Made by a program: the position numbers and the translations under genes
Part shown: positions 25,555 to 34,864 of the stretch, piece after piece
How the letters are laid out: every line of letters begins with the position of its first letter
How positions within the stretch are numbered: the stretch's first letter is position 1
The notes under the pieces: generated by a model
The model's input: only the letters and a program-made list of their open reading frames with translations
What the model was told of the DNA's origin: nothing
Databases searched by the model: none
Source: Burkholderia sp. NRF60-BP8
Lineage (GTDB): Bacteria; Pseudomonadota; Gammaproteobacteria; Burkholderiales; Burkholderiaceae
Assembly: GCF_001522585.2 (NCBI RefSeq)
Contig: NZ_CP013372.1
Location: 806,001-870,000 of the forward strand
DNA length: 64,000 nt
Reading direction: 5' to 3'

Positions 25555-26435
25555 CATTCGAACAATGGATGCGGTCCGTGCTTGACCGTGTCGAGGACGC
25601 ACTCGGCCACTATCTGCCGGCTGAAACGGCGACGCCCGCGAAACTTCACGAGGCGATGCGCTACGCGGTCCTCGGTGGCGGCAAACGCGTTCGCCCGCTG
25701 CTGTGCCATGCAGCGGGCGAGCTGACCGGGGCGACGGAGGCGGCGCGCAACGCCGCGGCGGCGGCGCTGGAGATGATCCACGTCTACTCGCTCGTGCACG
25801 ACGACATGCCGTGCATGGACGACGACGCGCTGCGTCGCGGCAAGCCGACCGTGCACGTGCAGTACGACGAGCCGACGGCGCTGCTGGTCGGCGACGCGCT
25901 GCAGTCGCAGGCGTTCGTCGCGCTGACCGACGCCGCTGCGCTGTCGCCGGTGCAGCAGGCGGCGCTCGTGCGCGAGCTGGCGCTCGCGAGCGGCTCGATC
26001 GGCATGGCCGGCGGGCAGGCGATCGATCTGGCGAGCGTCGGCCTGAAGCTGACGCGCGAGCAGCTCGAGACGATGCACCGGATGAAGACGGGCGCATTGC
26101 TGCGCGCGGCCGTGCGGATGGGCGCGCTGGCCGGCGAGACGCCGTCGGCGGAAACGATGGCCGCGCTGGATGTGTACGCGGGGGCCGTGGGTCTGGCCTT
26201 TCAGGTCGTCGACGACATTCTCGACGTCACGACCGATTCGGCGACGCTCGGCAAGACGGCCGGCAAGGACGCGGCGAACGACAAGCCGACCTATGTATCG
26301 ATCCTCGGTCTCGAGGCGTCGCGCGAGCTGGCAGCGCAGCTGCGCGCCGAAGCGCATGACGCGCTGAAACCGTTCGGCGCACGCGCACAGCGTCTCGCCG
26401 AACTTGCCGACCTGGTAGTGAACCGGGTCAGCTGA
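25551..26435 (+). CDS. ispA: Farnesyl diphosphate synthase
   Basis: A 294-residue trans-prenyltransferase. The first aspartate-rich motif is HDDMPCMDDDALRRG (DDxxxxD, the long bacterial FPP-synthase form), the second is VVDDILDVT, and GGGKRVRPLL binds isopentenyl diphosphate. It condenses IPP with DMAPP and GPP to farnesyl diphosphate for undecaprenol and quinone side chains. The gene overlaps xseB by four bases and is followed 81 bases later by dxs, which supplies its precursors. Confidence 0.94.
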   Translation: MTFEQWMRSVLDRVEDALGHYLPAETATPAKLHEAMRYAVLGGGKRVRPLLCHAAGELTGATEAARNAAAAALEMIHVYSLVHDDMPCMDDDALRRGKPTVHVQYDEPTALLVGDALQSQAFVALTDAAALSPVQQAALVRELALASGSIGMAGGQAIDLASVGLKLTREQLETMHRMKTGALLRAAVRMGALAGETPSAETMAALDVYAGAVGLAFQVVDDILDVTTDSATLGKTAGKDAANDKPTYVSILGLEASRELAAQLRAEAHDALKPFGARAQRLAELADLVVNRVS

Positions 26436-26516
26436 CGCGAAAGCCCGCCGCCGCGCACATGCCACGGTGCGCGCAAAAGAATGCGGGCGCGTTTGATTTC
26501 CTACAATGGAACGACG

Positions 26517-28421
26517 ATGTACGACTTGCTGAAAACCATCGACGACCCGGCGGATTTGCGCCGCCTCGATCGTCGCCAACTGCAACCGCTCGCGGATGAA
26601 CTGCGCGCGTTCGTGCTCGACAGCGTGTCGAAGACGGGCGGCCACTTGTCGTCCAACCTCGGGACGGTCGAGCTGACGATCGCGTTGCACTACGTGTTCA
26701 ACACGCCGAACGATCGCATCGTCTGGGACGTGGGTCACCAGACCTACCCGCACAAGATCCTGACGGGTCGCCGCGACCAGATGCATTCGCTGCGTCAGTA
26801 CGACGGCATCTCGGGCTTCCCGCGCCGCAGCGAATCCGAATACGACACGTTCGGCACCGCGCACTCGAGCACGTCGATCTCGGCCGCGCTCGGCATGGCG
26901 ATCGGCAGCCAGCTGAACGGCGACGACCGCTTCTCGATCGCGGTGATCGGCGACGGCGCGATGACGGCCGGCATGGCGTTCGAGGCGATGAACAACGCGG
27001 GCGTGTCGGAAGATGCGAAGCTGCTCGTGATCCTGAACGACAACGACATGTCGATCTCGCCGCCGGTCGGCGCGCTGAATCGCCATCTCGCCCGCCTGAT
27101 GTCGGGCCGCTTCTATGCAGCTGCGCGTGCAGGCGTCGAGCGCGTGCTGAGCGTCGCGCCCCCGGTGCTCGAACTCGCGCGCAAGCTCGAGGAGCATGCG
27201 AAGGGCATGGTCGTGCCGGCTACGCTGTTCGAGGAATTCGGCTTCAACTACATCGGCCCGATCGACGGTCACGATCTCGATTCGCTGATCCCGACGCTGC
27301 AGAACATCCGCGAACTGCGCGGCCCGCAATTCCTGCACGTGGTGACGAAGAAGGGCCAGGGCTACAAGCTCGCCGAAGCCGATCCGGTGCTCTATCACGG
27401 CCCCGGCAAGTTCAACCCGGCCGAAGGCATCAAGCCGTCGACCACGCCCGCGAAGAAGACCTACACGCAGGTATTCGGCGAGTGGCTGTGCGACGAAGCC
27501 GAGCGCGATACGCGCGTGGTCGGCATCACGCCCGCGATGCGCGAAGGCTCGGGCATGGTCGAATTCGAGAAGCGTTTCAAGGATCGCTACTACGACGTCG
27601 GCATCGCCGAGCAGCACGCGGTGACGTTCGCGGGCGGTCTCGCGACCGAGGGGCTGAAGCCCGTCGTCGCGATCTACTCGACGTTCCTGCAGCGTGCGTA
27701 CGACCAACTGATCCACGACGTCGCGCTGCAGAATCTTCCGGTCGTGTTCGCGATCGACCGCGCGGGCCTCGTCGGCGCGGACGGCGCGACGCATGCGGGC
27801 GCGTACGATCTCGCGTTCATGCGCTGCATCCCGAACATGACGATCATGGCGGCATCCGACGAAAACGAATGCCGCCAGATGCTGCACACGGCGCTGCAGC
27901 AACCGAACCCGACCGCGGTGCGCTATCCGCGCGGCGCGGGCACGGGCGTGGCGACGGTGAAGGAATTCACCGAGATTCCGCTCGGCAAGGGTGAAGTGCG
28001 TCGCCGGACGTCGCAGCCGGAAGGCAAGCGCGTCGCGATCCTCGCGTTCGGCACGATGGTCGCACCGTCGCTCGCCGCTGCCGAGGAGCTCGATGCAACG
28101 GTCGCGAACATGCGCTTTGTGAAGCCGATCGATGCGGCGCTCGTGCGCGAGCTGGCCGAAACGCACGACTACCTCGTCACGGTCGAGGAAGGCTGCGTGA
28201 TGGGTGGCGCGGGTTCGGCCTGCGTCGAAGCCCTGATGGAGAGTGGGGTTATCCGACCCGTAATACAATTGGGCCTCCCTGACCAGTTCATCGATCACGG
28301 CGACCCCGCGAAGCTGCTGTCGCAATGCGGCCTCGACGGCGCGGGCATCGCGAAATCGATTCGCGAACGCTTTCTGAGCCCGGCGGCCGATGTCGCCGAT
28401 CAGGCGAAGCGCGTCGCATGA
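26517..28421 (+). CDS. dxs: 1-deoxy-D-xylulose-5-phosphate synthase
   Basis: A 634-residue thiamine-diphosphate enzyme. The TPP/Mg motif is [18 protein letters not shown] with NDND downstream; the transketolase pyrimidine domain carries [16 protein letters not shown] and [15 protein letters not shown]. It condenses pyruvate and glyceraldehyde 3-phosphate, the first step of the MEP isoprenoid pathway. ATG 26517 ([10 protein letters not shown]) is the family start. A TACAAT lies only ten bases upstream, so it may be fortuitous. The gene forms the xseB-ispA-dxs cluster and ends at a hairpin terminator. Confidence 0.95.
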   Translation: MYDLLKTIDDPADLRRLDRRQLQPLADELRAFVLDSVSKTGGHLSSNLGTVELTIALHYVFNTPNDRIVWDVGHQTYPHKILTGRRDQMHSLRQYDGISGFPRRSESEYDTFGTAHSSTSISAALGMAIGSQLNGDDRFSIAVIGDGAMTAGMAFEAMNNAGVSEDAKLLVILNDNDMSISPPVGALNRHLARLMSGRFYAAARAGVERVLSVAPPVLELARKLEEHAKGMVVPATLFEEFGFNYIGPIDGHDLDSLIPTLQNIRELRGPQFLHVVTKKGQGYKLAEADPVLYHGPGKFNPAEGIKPSTTPAKKTYTQVFGEWLCDEAERDTRVVGITPAMREGSGMVEFEKRFKDRYYDVGIAEQHAVTFAGGLATEGLKPVVAIYSTFLQRAYDQLIHDVALQNLPVVFAIDRAGLVGADGATHAGAYDLAFMRCIPNMTIMAASDENECRQMLHTALQQPNPTAVRYPRGAGTGVATVKEFTEIPLGKGEVRRRTSQPEGKRVAILAFGTMVAPSLAAAEELDATVANMRFVKPIDAALVRELAETHDYLVTVEEGCVMGGAGSACVEALMESGVIRPVIQLGLPDQFIDHGDPAKLLSQCGLDGAGIAKSIRERFLSPAADVADQAKRVA

Positions 28422-28483
28422 GGCGGCGCCGCCTGCGGGCGGCGCCGGCGCGACTGGCGCAACCGGTCTTCATGGATGCGGAA

Positions 28484-28507
28484 AACATGGGCCTGCGGGC
28501 CCATGTT
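28484..28507. terminator. Terminator after dxs
   Basis: AACATGGGCC, TGCG loop, GGCCCATGTT, then GCTTTTCC: a 10-bp perfect stem with a short T-run. Confidence 0.85.
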
Positions 28508-28576
28508 GCTTTTCCGGCTGCCGCGTGACGCGGCGTGCGCGTCGTCGGACGCGCGGCTTACAAGGATTGAACCAAG

Positions 28577-29386
28577 ATGAACCAGATGAACCCCGCCTTC
28601 GTGATGCCCGACGTGCAGAGCACGGTGGATACCCGTCAGATCCCGATTCAGCGCGTGGGCGTGAAGGCGGTCCGGCATCCGTTGACGGTGTGTACCGAAA
28701 GCGGCGACGTGCAACCGACCGTCGGCGTCTGGAACCTCGACGTCCGTCTGCCTGCCGATCAGAAGGGCACGCACATGTCGCGCTTCGTCGCGCTGCTCGA
28801 AGAGAATCGCGCGCCGCTGACGGTCGAGCGCTTCCGCGCGATGCTCGCGTCGATGCTCGTGAAGCTCGAGGCCGAGGCCGGCCGCATCGAAGTCACGTTC
28901 CCGTATTTCGTGAACAAGACGGCGCCGGTGTCGGGCGTGCAGAGCCTGCTCGACTATGAAGTGACGCTCGCGGGCGAAAGCCGCAACGGCGACACGCGCC
29001 TGTTCCTGAAGGTGCTCGTGCCGGTGACGAGCCTGTGCCCGTGCTCGAAGAAGATCTCGCAATACGGCGCGCACAACCAGCGCTCGCACGTGACGATCGA
29101 TGCGGAGCTGGCGGCCGATCTGCCGGTCGAGGCGCTGATCCGCGTCGCCGAAGAAGAAGCGTCGTGCGAACTGTGGGGGCTGCTGAAGCGTCCCGACGAG
29201 AAGTTCGTCACCGAGCGAGCGTACGAGAACCCGAAGTTCGTCGAGGATCTCGTGCGCGATGTCGCGCAGCGTCTCGATGCGGACGAGCGGGTGGTCGCCT
29301 ACGTGCTCGAAGCCGAGAACTTCGAGTCGATCCACAATCACAGCGCGTATGCGCTGATCGAGCGCGACAAGCGGCACGCTGCATGA
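28577..29386 (+). CDS. folE2: GTP cyclohydrolase FolE2 (type IB)
   Basis: A 269-residue COG1469 GTP cyclohydrolase IB. The conserved cysteine and acidic residues are in [20 protein letters not shown], with the family blocks [11 protein letters not shown] and [13 protein letters not shown]. It converts GTP to dihydroneopterin triphosphate, the first step of folate and related pterins, using flexible divalent metals. In some bacteria FolE2 is induced in zinc limitation; no Zur-like box is obvious here. It is a single-gene unit between two terminators. Confidence 0.93.
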   Translation: MNQMNPAFVMPDVQSTVDTRQIPIQRVGVKAVRHPLTVCTESGDVQPTVGVWNLDVRLPADQKGTHMSRFVALLEENRAPLTVERFRAMLASMLVKLEAEAGRIEVTFPYFVNKTAPVSGVQSLLDYEVTLAGESRNGDTRLFLKVLVPVTSLCPCSKKISQYGAHNQRSHVTIDAELAADLPVEALIRVAEEEASCELWGLLKRPDEKFVTERAYENPKFVEDLVRDVAQRLDADERVVAYVLEAENFESIHNHSAYALIERDKRHAA

Positions 29387-29415
29387 ACGCCGCGACGTTT
29401 CGTCGCGCCAATGAG

Positions 29416-29443
29416 AAAGGCAGCTCGGAATCGAGCTGCCTTT
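29416..29443. terminator. Bidirectional terminator between folE2 and tsaD
   Basis: AAAGGCAGCTCG, GAAT loop, CGAGCTGCCTTT, with T-run on the plus strand. It stands between convergent genes. Confidence 0.88.
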
Positions 29444-29477
29444 TCGTTTTCCGGCTGGCGGCGTTGCGTTGCGCGAT

Positions 29478-30518
29478 TCAGCGTGCGAGCGACGCGAGAT
29501 CCCAGCGCGGCTTCACCGTGAACGCGTAGTCGGCATTCGCCTGTTCGGGCCAGCGGCCGAGGCGCAGCGCGCCCGCGAGCGCGATCATCGCGCCGTTGTC
29601 GGTGCAAAGCGCGAGATCGGGATAGTGCACGTCGAAGCCGCGCTTGGCCGCGGCCGCCGACAGGGCCGCGCGCAACTGGCGGTTCGCGCCGACGCCGCCC
29701 GCGACCACGAGGCGCTTGAGCTTCGTCTTCTTCAGCGCGGCGAGCGACTTCGCGACGAGCACGTCGACGGCCGCATCGACGAAGCCGCGCGCGAGGTCGG
29801 CCTTCGCCCGTTCGAGAGCTTCGCCGTCGAGCTGCGCCGCTTCGAATTTCTTCATCTGCGTGAGCACGGCCGTCTTCAAGCCGCTGAAGCTGAAGTCGAG
29901 ATCGCCCGAATGCAGCATCGGGCGCGGCAGCACGACCGCGCCCGGCGTGCCCGTTTCCGCGAGTTTCGAGACTTCGGGGCCGCCCGGATAGCCGAGACCG
30001 ATCAGCTTCGCCGTCTTGTCGAACGCTTCGCCGGCCGCGTCGTCGAGCGTTTCGCCGAGCGTCTCGTAGACGCCGACGTCGGTCACGCGCATCAGTTGCG
30101 TGTGGCCGCCGGAAACCAGCAGCGCGACGAACGGGAACGGCGGCGGCTCGTCGACCAGCAACGGCGACAGCAGATGGCCTTCGAGGTGGTGGATGCCGAC
30201 GGTCGGCTTGTTCCACGCGAGCGCGAGCGCATTCGCGATGCTCGCGCCGACCAGCAGCGCGCCGGCGAGGCCGGGGCCCTGCGTGAATGCGATCGCGTCG
30301 ATGTCCTCGCGGCGCGTGCCGCTTTGCGCCATCACCTCCTCGAGCAGCGGCAGCGCGCGGCGGATGTGGTCGCGCGACGCGAGTTCGGGCACGACGCCGC
30401 CGTAGTCGCGGTGCATCGCGATCTGCGAATGGAGCGCGTGCGCGAGCAGGCCGCGCTGCGTGTCGTAGAGCGCGAGGCCGGTTTCGTCGCAGGAGCTTTC
30501 GATGCCGAGAACGAGCAT
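29478..30518 (-). CDS. tsaD: tRNA N6-adenosine threonylcarbamoyltransferase TsaD
   Basis: A 346-residue Kae1/Qri7-family ASKHA protein that transfers threonylcarbamoyl to A37 of ANN-decoding tRNAs together with TsaB and TsaE. It begins [13 protein letters not shown] and has the metal-binding [14 protein letters not shown], the nucleotide motifs VSGGHTQLM and [11 protein letters not shown], and [16 protein letters not shown] 30518 is the family start; longer readings upstream add an unconserved tail. It is divergent from the yhiN-type gene and lies close to rpsU, a neighbour in many proteobacteria. Confidence 0.95.
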   Translation of the reverse strand: MLVLGIESSCDETGLALYDTQRGLLAHALHSQIAMHRDYGGVVPELASRDHIRRALPLLEEVMAQSGTRREDIDAIAFTQGPGLAGALLVGASIANALALAWNKPTVGIHHLEGHLLSPLLVDEPPPFPFVALLVSGGHTQLMRVTDVGVYETLGETLDDAAGEAFDKTAKLIGLGYPGGPEVSKLAETGTPGAVVLPRPMLHSGDLDFSFSGLKTAVLTQMKKFEAAQLDGEALERAKADLARGFVDAAVDVLVAKSLAALKKTKLKRLVVAGGVGANRQLRAALSAAAAKRGFDVHYPDLALCTDNGAMIALAGALRLGRWPEQANADYAFTVKPRWDLASLAR

Positions 30519-30648
30519 GGGTACGGGCAGGGCGCGCCGTTTCGGACGCGCCGCAGATAGGTCGACGTAACCGGAAAGTATAGCAGGCGAGGGCGGGCCG
30601 GCGCTGGCGGCGGCCCGGCCCCGATGCCGGGCAGGTACAATCCGCGCC

Positions 30649-31869
30649 ATGGAAACTTATGACATCGCCGTGATCGGCGCGGGCGCCGCCGGCATGATGA
30701 GCGCCGCGGTCGCCGGGCAGCTCGGCCGCCGCGTCGTGCTGATCGATCACGCGCCGCGGCTCGCCGAGAAAATCCGCATCTCGGGTGGCGGCCGCTGCAA
30801 CTTCACGAACCTGTATGCCGGGCCCGACAATTACCTGTCGTCGAATCCGCATTTCGCGCGCTCGGCGCTGGCGCGCTATACGCCGCGCGACTTCCTCGGA
30901 CTGCTCAAGCGCCATCGCGTGACCTGGCACGAAAAGCACAAGGGTCAGCTCTTTTGCGACCACGGCAGCGACGCGATCATCGACGTGCTGAAGCACGAGT
31001 GCGACGCGGGCGGCATCGCGTGGCGCCGGCCCGTCGTCGTCGACGCGGTGCGCCATACGCCGTCGGACGGCTTCACGCTCGATACGCAGCAGGCCGGCCC
31101 GATCGCTGCGCGTGCACTGATCGTCGCGACCGGCGGCCTGTCCATCCCGAAGATCGGTGCGACCGACTTCGGCTATCGGCTCGCGAAGCAGTTCGGCCAC
31201 AAGCTCGTCGATACGCGGCCCGCCCTCGTGCCGCTGACGTTCGCGCCGCAGGACTGGGCGCCGTTCGCGCCGCTGTCCGGCGTATCGCTCGAAGTGCGCG
31301 TATCGACCGGCGACAAAAAGCGCGGCGGCGAATTCGTCGAGGATCTGCTGCTGACCCATCGCGGGCTCTCCGGGCCGGGCATCCTGCAGATCTCGAGCTA
31401 CTGGCAGCCCGGCGACCCGATCCGCGTCGACCTGCTGCCGCAGCGCGACACGGTGGCCGACCTGCTCGACGCGAAACGCACGTCGAAGCGCCAGATCGGT
31501 TCGCTGCTCGCCGACTGGGTGCCGTCGCGCCTCGCGCATGCGTGGCTCGACACGCATCGCGTCGCGGCCGACGCGCGGCTCGCGGACCTGCCCGACAAGA
31601 CGCTGCGCCAGATCGGCGACGCGCTGTCCGGCTGGACGCTCACGCCGAACGGCACCGAAGGCTACAAGAAGGCCGAAGTGACGAAAGGCGGGGTCGATAC
31701 GCGGGAGCTGTCGTCGGCGACGATGATGAGCGCGCGCGTGCCGGGGCTGTTCTTCGTCGGCGAGGCGGTGGACGTGACGGGCTGGCTCGGCGGCTACAAC
31801 TTCCAGTGGGCGTGGGCGTCCGGCACGGCGGCCGGGCAGGCTGCGGCCGAGTATGCGCGCGGCGCCTGA
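30649..31869 (+). CDS. HI0933/YhiN-family FAD-dependent oxidoreductase
   Basis: A 406-residue flavoprotein of the HI0933 family. The N-terminal FAD site is [18 protein letters not shown], the family stamp is [14 protein letters not shown], and the C-terminal part has [17 protein letters not shown] and [15 protein letters not shown], which close the FAD pocket. The biochemical role is unknown; it is a widespread BaiN-like protein, and BaiN has been linked to bile-acid reduction in gut clostridia, which does not transfer here. It is divergent from tsaD with 130 bases between starts. Confidence 0.88.
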   Translation: METYDIAVIGAGAAGMMSAAVAGQLGRRVVLIDHAPRLAEKIRISGGGRCNFTNLYAGPDNYLSSNPHFARSALARYTPRDFLGLLKRHRVTWHEKHKGQLFCDHGSDAIIDVLKHECDAGGIAWRRPVVVDAVRHTPSDGFTLDTQQAGPIAARALIVATGGLSIPKIGATDFGYRLAKQFGHKLVDTRPALVPLTFAPQDWAPFAPLSGVSLEVRVSTGDKKRGGEFVEDLLLTHRGLSGPGILQISSYWQPGDPIRVDLLPQRDTVADLLDAKRTSKRQIGSLLADWVPSRLAHAWLDTHRVAADARLADLPDKTLRQIGDALSGWTLTPNGTEGYKKAEVTKGGVDTRELSSATMMSARVPGLFFVGEAVDVTGWLGGYNFQWAWASGTAAGQAAAEYARGA

Positions 31870-31929
31870 CGCACCGGCCCGCGCCGTTGCGCCCGGGGGC
31901 GGCCCCGTGCCTTTGGGCATGCGCTCTGC

Positions 31930-31935
31930 TATACT
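31930..31935 (+). promoter_or_regulatory. Candidate -10 box of rpsU
   Basis: TATACT lies 40 bases before the rpsU ATG. No clear -35 is seen at the standard distance. Confidence 0.5.
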
Positions 31936-31974
31936 CGGTAGTCTTTCCCTGCAAACCTTTATTCGTGTCGGATC

Positions 31975-32187
31975 ATGACGATCATTCGCGTTAAAGAGAA
32001 CGAGCCGTTCGAAGTTGCCATGCGTCGCTTCAAGCGCACGATCGAGAAGAACGGTCTGCTGACCGAGCTTCGTGCGCGCGAGTTTTACGAGAAGCCGACC
32101 GCGGAGCGCAAGCGCAAGAAGGCCGCGGCGGTGAAGCGTCACTACAAGCGTATTCGCAGCCAGACGCTGCCGAAGAAGCTGTACTGA
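31975..32187 (+). CDS. rpsU: 30S ribosomal protein S21
   Basis: A 70-residue, highly basic protein ([20 protein letters not shown] ... KLY) matching bS21 over its full length. It joins late in 30S assembly near the mRNA anti-Shine-Dalgarno helix. It heads the rpsU-yqeY-dnaG-rpoD cluster, the macromolecular-synthesis cluster of proteobacteria. A terminator follows, so most transcripts probably stop after rpsU. Confidence 0.97.
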
Positions 32188-32294
32188 ACGATTGGGCGCC
32201 GCGCGGTTCGCTGAGCGGCGCACCGGCGACTCCGCGCGATCGGGTGCGGTCGCGCAGCCGATCAGGCGGCGAGTCGCCGATGCCGGATTCGAGC

Positions 32295-32328
32295 AACCCG
32301 CTTGAGACACTGTCCCAAGCGGGTTTTT
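32295..32328 (+). terminator. Terminator after rpsU
   Basis: AACCCGCTTG pairs with CAAGCGGGTT across an 11-base loop, followed by TTTTTG. It probably uncouples abundant rpsU transcripts from dnaG and rpoD. Confidence 0.85.
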
Positions 32329-32381
32329 GTGTTGACGTCCGTTCGCGGGCGTCGGATTCACGTTTCCATCCCGGGTGAAAG

Positions 32382-32828
32382 ATGAGTTTGAAAGAGCAGA
32401 TCAGCGAAGACATGAAGGCCGCGATGCGCGCGAAGGAAAGCGAGCGTCTGGCAACGATTCGCCTGCTGATGGCCGCGATCAAGCAGCGCGAAGTCGATGA
32501 TCGGGTCACGCTCGACGACGTGGGCATCACGGCCGTGGTCGACAAGATGATCAAGCAGCGCAAGGATTCGATCAGCCAGTTCCAGGCGGCCGGCCGCGAC
32601 GATCTCGTCGCGAAGGAGCAGGCCGAGCTGACCGTGCTGGGCGGCTACATGCCCGCGCAACTGTCGGACGCCGAAGTGGCGGCCGAAGTCCAGGCGGCGG
32701 TCGCGCAAACCGGCGCAGCCGGTCCGCAGGACATGGGCAAGGTGATGGGCGTGCTGAAGGGCAAGCTCGCCGGCCGTGCCGACATGACGGCCGTTTCCGC
32801 GCAGGTCAAGGCCGCGCTCACGAAGTAA
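32382..32828 (+). CDS. yqeY: GatB/YqeY-domain protein
   Basis: A 148-residue protein composed of the YqeY alpha-helical domain, which resembles the tRNA-binding tail domain of GatB (KEQISEDMKAAMRAKESERL, MGKVMGVLKGKLAGRADM). Free-standing YqeY proteins of this length are common, usually between rpsU and dnaG as here; the role is not established, although binding to tRNA or an amidotransferase complex is often suggested. GGGTGAAAG precedes the ATG. Confidence 0.92.
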   Translation: MSLKEQISEDMKAAMRAKESERLATIRLLMAAIKQREVDDRVTLDDVGITAVVDKMIKQRKDSISQFQAAGRDDLVAKEQAELTVLGGYMPAQLSDAEVAAEVQAAVAQTGAAGPQDMGKVMGVLKGKLAGRADMTAVSAQVKAALTK

Positions 32829-32837
32829 AACCTGTTT

Positions 32838-32885
32838 CCGGCGCGCCCAGCGATGCGTGCGCCGGGCGCCGTATCCTCTTTTTTC
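32838..32885 (+). terminator. Possible attenuating hairpin between yqeY and dnaG
   Basis: CCGGCGC (32838-32844) pairs with GCGCCGG (32859-32865) and a CTCTTTTTTC tract follows at 32876-32885, just 14 bases before the dnaG GTG. It may limit dnaG expression, as the rpsU-dnaG terminator does in E. coli. Confidence 0.5.
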
Positions 32886-32898
32886 GCTCGATCCCACG

Positions 32899-34776
32899 GT
32901 GATTCCGCATTCGTTCCTGCAGGATTTGCTGAACCGCGTCGATATCGTCGACGTGGTGGGCCGGTACGTGCAGCTCAAGAAGGGCGGCGCCAATTTCATG
33001 GGGCTGTGCCCGTTCCATAACGAGAAGAGCCCGTCGTTTACCGTCAGCCCGACCAAGCAGTTCTATCACTGCTTCGGTTGCGGCGCGCACGGCACCGCGA
33101 TCGGCTTCCTGATGGAACACGCGGGGCTCACGTTCCCGGAAGCCGTGCAGGAACTCGCGCAATCCGTCGGCCTGACCGTGCCGCACGAGCCGTCGATGCG
33201 CGGCGGCGGTGGGGGCGCAGGCGGGGGCGGCGACTATCCGGCGCCCGTGTCGAAATCGGTGGCGACCGCGCTGTCCGACGCGATGACGACCGCGTGCGAC
33301 TACTATCGCAAGCAGTTGCGTGGCGCGACCGACGCGATCCAGTACTTGAAGAACCGCGGGCTGACCGGCGAGATCGCCGCACGCTTCGGTCTCGGCTATG
33401 CGCCGGACGGCTGGCAGAACCTCGAGGCCGCGTTCCCCGACTATCGCGACGAGTCGCTCGTCGAGGCGGGGCTCGTGATCGTCAGCGAGAAAACCGATGC
33501 GCAGGGCGTCGCGCGCCGCTACGACCGGTTCCGCGAGCGGATCATGTTCCCGATCCGCAACGTGAAGGGGCAGGTGATCGGTTTCGGCGGCCGCGTGCTC
33601 GGCAGCGGCGAACCGAAGTACCTGAACTCGCCGGAAACGCCGCTGTTCAACAAGGGCAGCGAGCTGTACGGGCTGTTCGAGGCGCGGCTCGCGATTCGCG
33701 AGCGCAAGTACGTGCTGGTCGTCGAGGGTTACATGGACGTCGTCGCGCTCGCGCAGCTCGGGTTTCCGAACGCGGTCGCGACGCTCGGCACCGCGTGCAC
33801 GCCGATTCACGTGCAGAAGCTGCTGCGTCAGACCGACACGGTCATTTTCAGTTTCGACGGCGATTCGGCCGGGCGGCGCGCGGCCCGGCGCGCGCTCGAG
33901 GCATGCCTGCCGCATGCGGGCGACAACCGCACGATCCGGTTCCTTTTCCTGCCGACCGAGCACGATCCGGACAGCTACGTGCGCGAGTTCGGCGCGGACG
34001 CGTTCTCCGAGCAGGTCGAGCGCGCGATGCCGCTGTCCCAATTTCTGTTGAACGAAGCAATCGCCGGCAAGGCGCTCGATCAGCCGGAAGGCCGCGCGAA
34101 GGCGCTGTTCGATGCGAAGCCGCTGTTGCAGGCGCTGCCCGCGAACGCGTTGCGCGCGCAGATCATGCACATGTTCGCCGATCGCCTCGACATCCCGTTC
34201 GAAGAGGTCGCGGCGCTGTCGGACGTCGATACGCGTATCGCGGCGGCGCCGCGCCAGGCGCCCGCGCGCAGCGAGCGGCGCCGCGTGACGGACAGCGAAA
34301 AGCGCGCGTTGCGCACGCTGGTGATGCATCCGCGCGTCGCCTCGCAGCTCGACGACGAACAGATTGCGACCCTGCGTGCGCTGCCGCGCATCGGCGAGTT
34401 GTTCGCGGAAGTCGTCGATCATGCGCGTGCGCTGGGGGACGGCGCGGAGTTCCGGCTGCTGTCGGATGTCCTGAGGACGTCCTCGAACGCGGCGACTTAC
34501 GAGGAAATCTTCCGCGAAATTCTGGACTATGATGAAAACGTCCGCGATTTGCTGTTACAGAATCCGGAAGACGAGACGGTGCCCGAGCGGCAGCGTGAGC
34601 AGGAGCGGATTGCGGGGGAGGAGTTGCAGGCGGCGGTGCTCAAGATGCGCTACGACGCCTGCTGCGACCGGCTGGACAGGCTGGCGCGGCAATCCACCTT
34701 CACCCCCGAGGAATTGACCGAATTGACGGAATTGAACCAGCAGCGAACCGACATGAAGCGTCGGCTCGGGCTGTAG
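32899..34776 (+). CDS. dnaG: DNA primase
   Basis: A 625-residue primase. The N-terminal zinc-binding domain has GLCPFHNEKSPSF and HCFGCGAHG (Cys-His-Cys-Cys). A Gly-rich linker (about residues 101-112) leads to the catalytic core, whose TOPRIM part has VVEGYMDVVAL and FSFDGDSAGRRAA. The C-terminal region binds DnaB helicase. It lays RNA primers at the replication fork. GTG 32899 (read IPHSFLQDLL) is the family start; no good ribosome-binding site is seen, fitting the low dnaG expression typical of this operon. Confidence 0.96.
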   Translation: MIPHSFLQDLLNRVDIVDVVGRYVQLKKGGANFMGLCPFHNEKSPSFTVSPTKQFYHCFGCGAHGTAIGFLMEHAGLTFPEAVQELAQSVGLTVPHEPSMRGGGGGAGGGGDYPAPVSKSVATALSDAMTTACDYYRKQLRGATDAIQYLKNRGLTGEIAARFGLGYAPDGWQNLEAAFPDYRDESLVEAGLVIVSEKTDAQGVARRYDRFRERIMFPIRNVKGQVIGFGGRVLGSGEPKYLNSPETPLFNKGSELYGLFEARLAIRERKYVLVVEGYMDVVALAQLGFPNAVATLGTACTPIHVQKLLRQTDTVIFSFDGDSAGRRAARRALEACLPHAGDNRTIRFLFLPTEHDPDSYVREFGADAFSEQVERAMPLSQFLLNEAIAGKALDQPEGRAKALFDAKPLLQALPANALRAQIMHMFADRLDIPFEEVAALSDVDTRIAAAPRQAPARSERRRVTDSEKRALRTLVMHPRVASQLDDEQIATLRALPRIGELFAEVVDHARALGDGAEFRLLSDVLRTSSNAATYEEIFREILDYDENVRDLLLQNPEDETVPERQREQERIAGEELQAAVLKMRYDACCDRLDRLARQSTFTPEELTELTELNQQRTDMKRRLGL

Positions 34777-34812
34777 GCGGCTGGGGCGCTTAGAGAGGGT
34801 TCCCCAGCGTGC

Positions 34813-34818
34813 TATAAT
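34813..34818 (+). promoter_or_regulatory. Candidate rpoD promoter -10 box
   Basis: TATAAT lies 47 bases before rpoD, with TTAGAG 17 bases upstream as a weak -35. It would give rpoD its own promoter within the dnaG-rpoD space. Confidence 0.55.
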
Positions 34819-34864
34819 ATAAGGTTTCCAGCGGTTTGTTTTCCAGGCAGAGGCGAGAATCGCG

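Noticed and set aside
26502..26507. TACAAT as the dxs promoter
   Set aside because: It lies only ten bases before the ATG, leaving no room for a ribosome-binding site in a leadered mRNA; cotranscription with ispA is simpler.
25326..28325. A ~1000-codon minus-strand open frame across xseB-ispA-dxs
   Set aside because: Same compositional artefact; it is antisense to three well-conserved genes and has no recognisable domain.
29338..32361. A ~1000-codon minus-strand open frame spanning tsaD to rpsU
   Set aside because: It crosses tsaD out of frame, is antisense to two intact genes including rpsU, has Arg-rich composition, and matches no known family.
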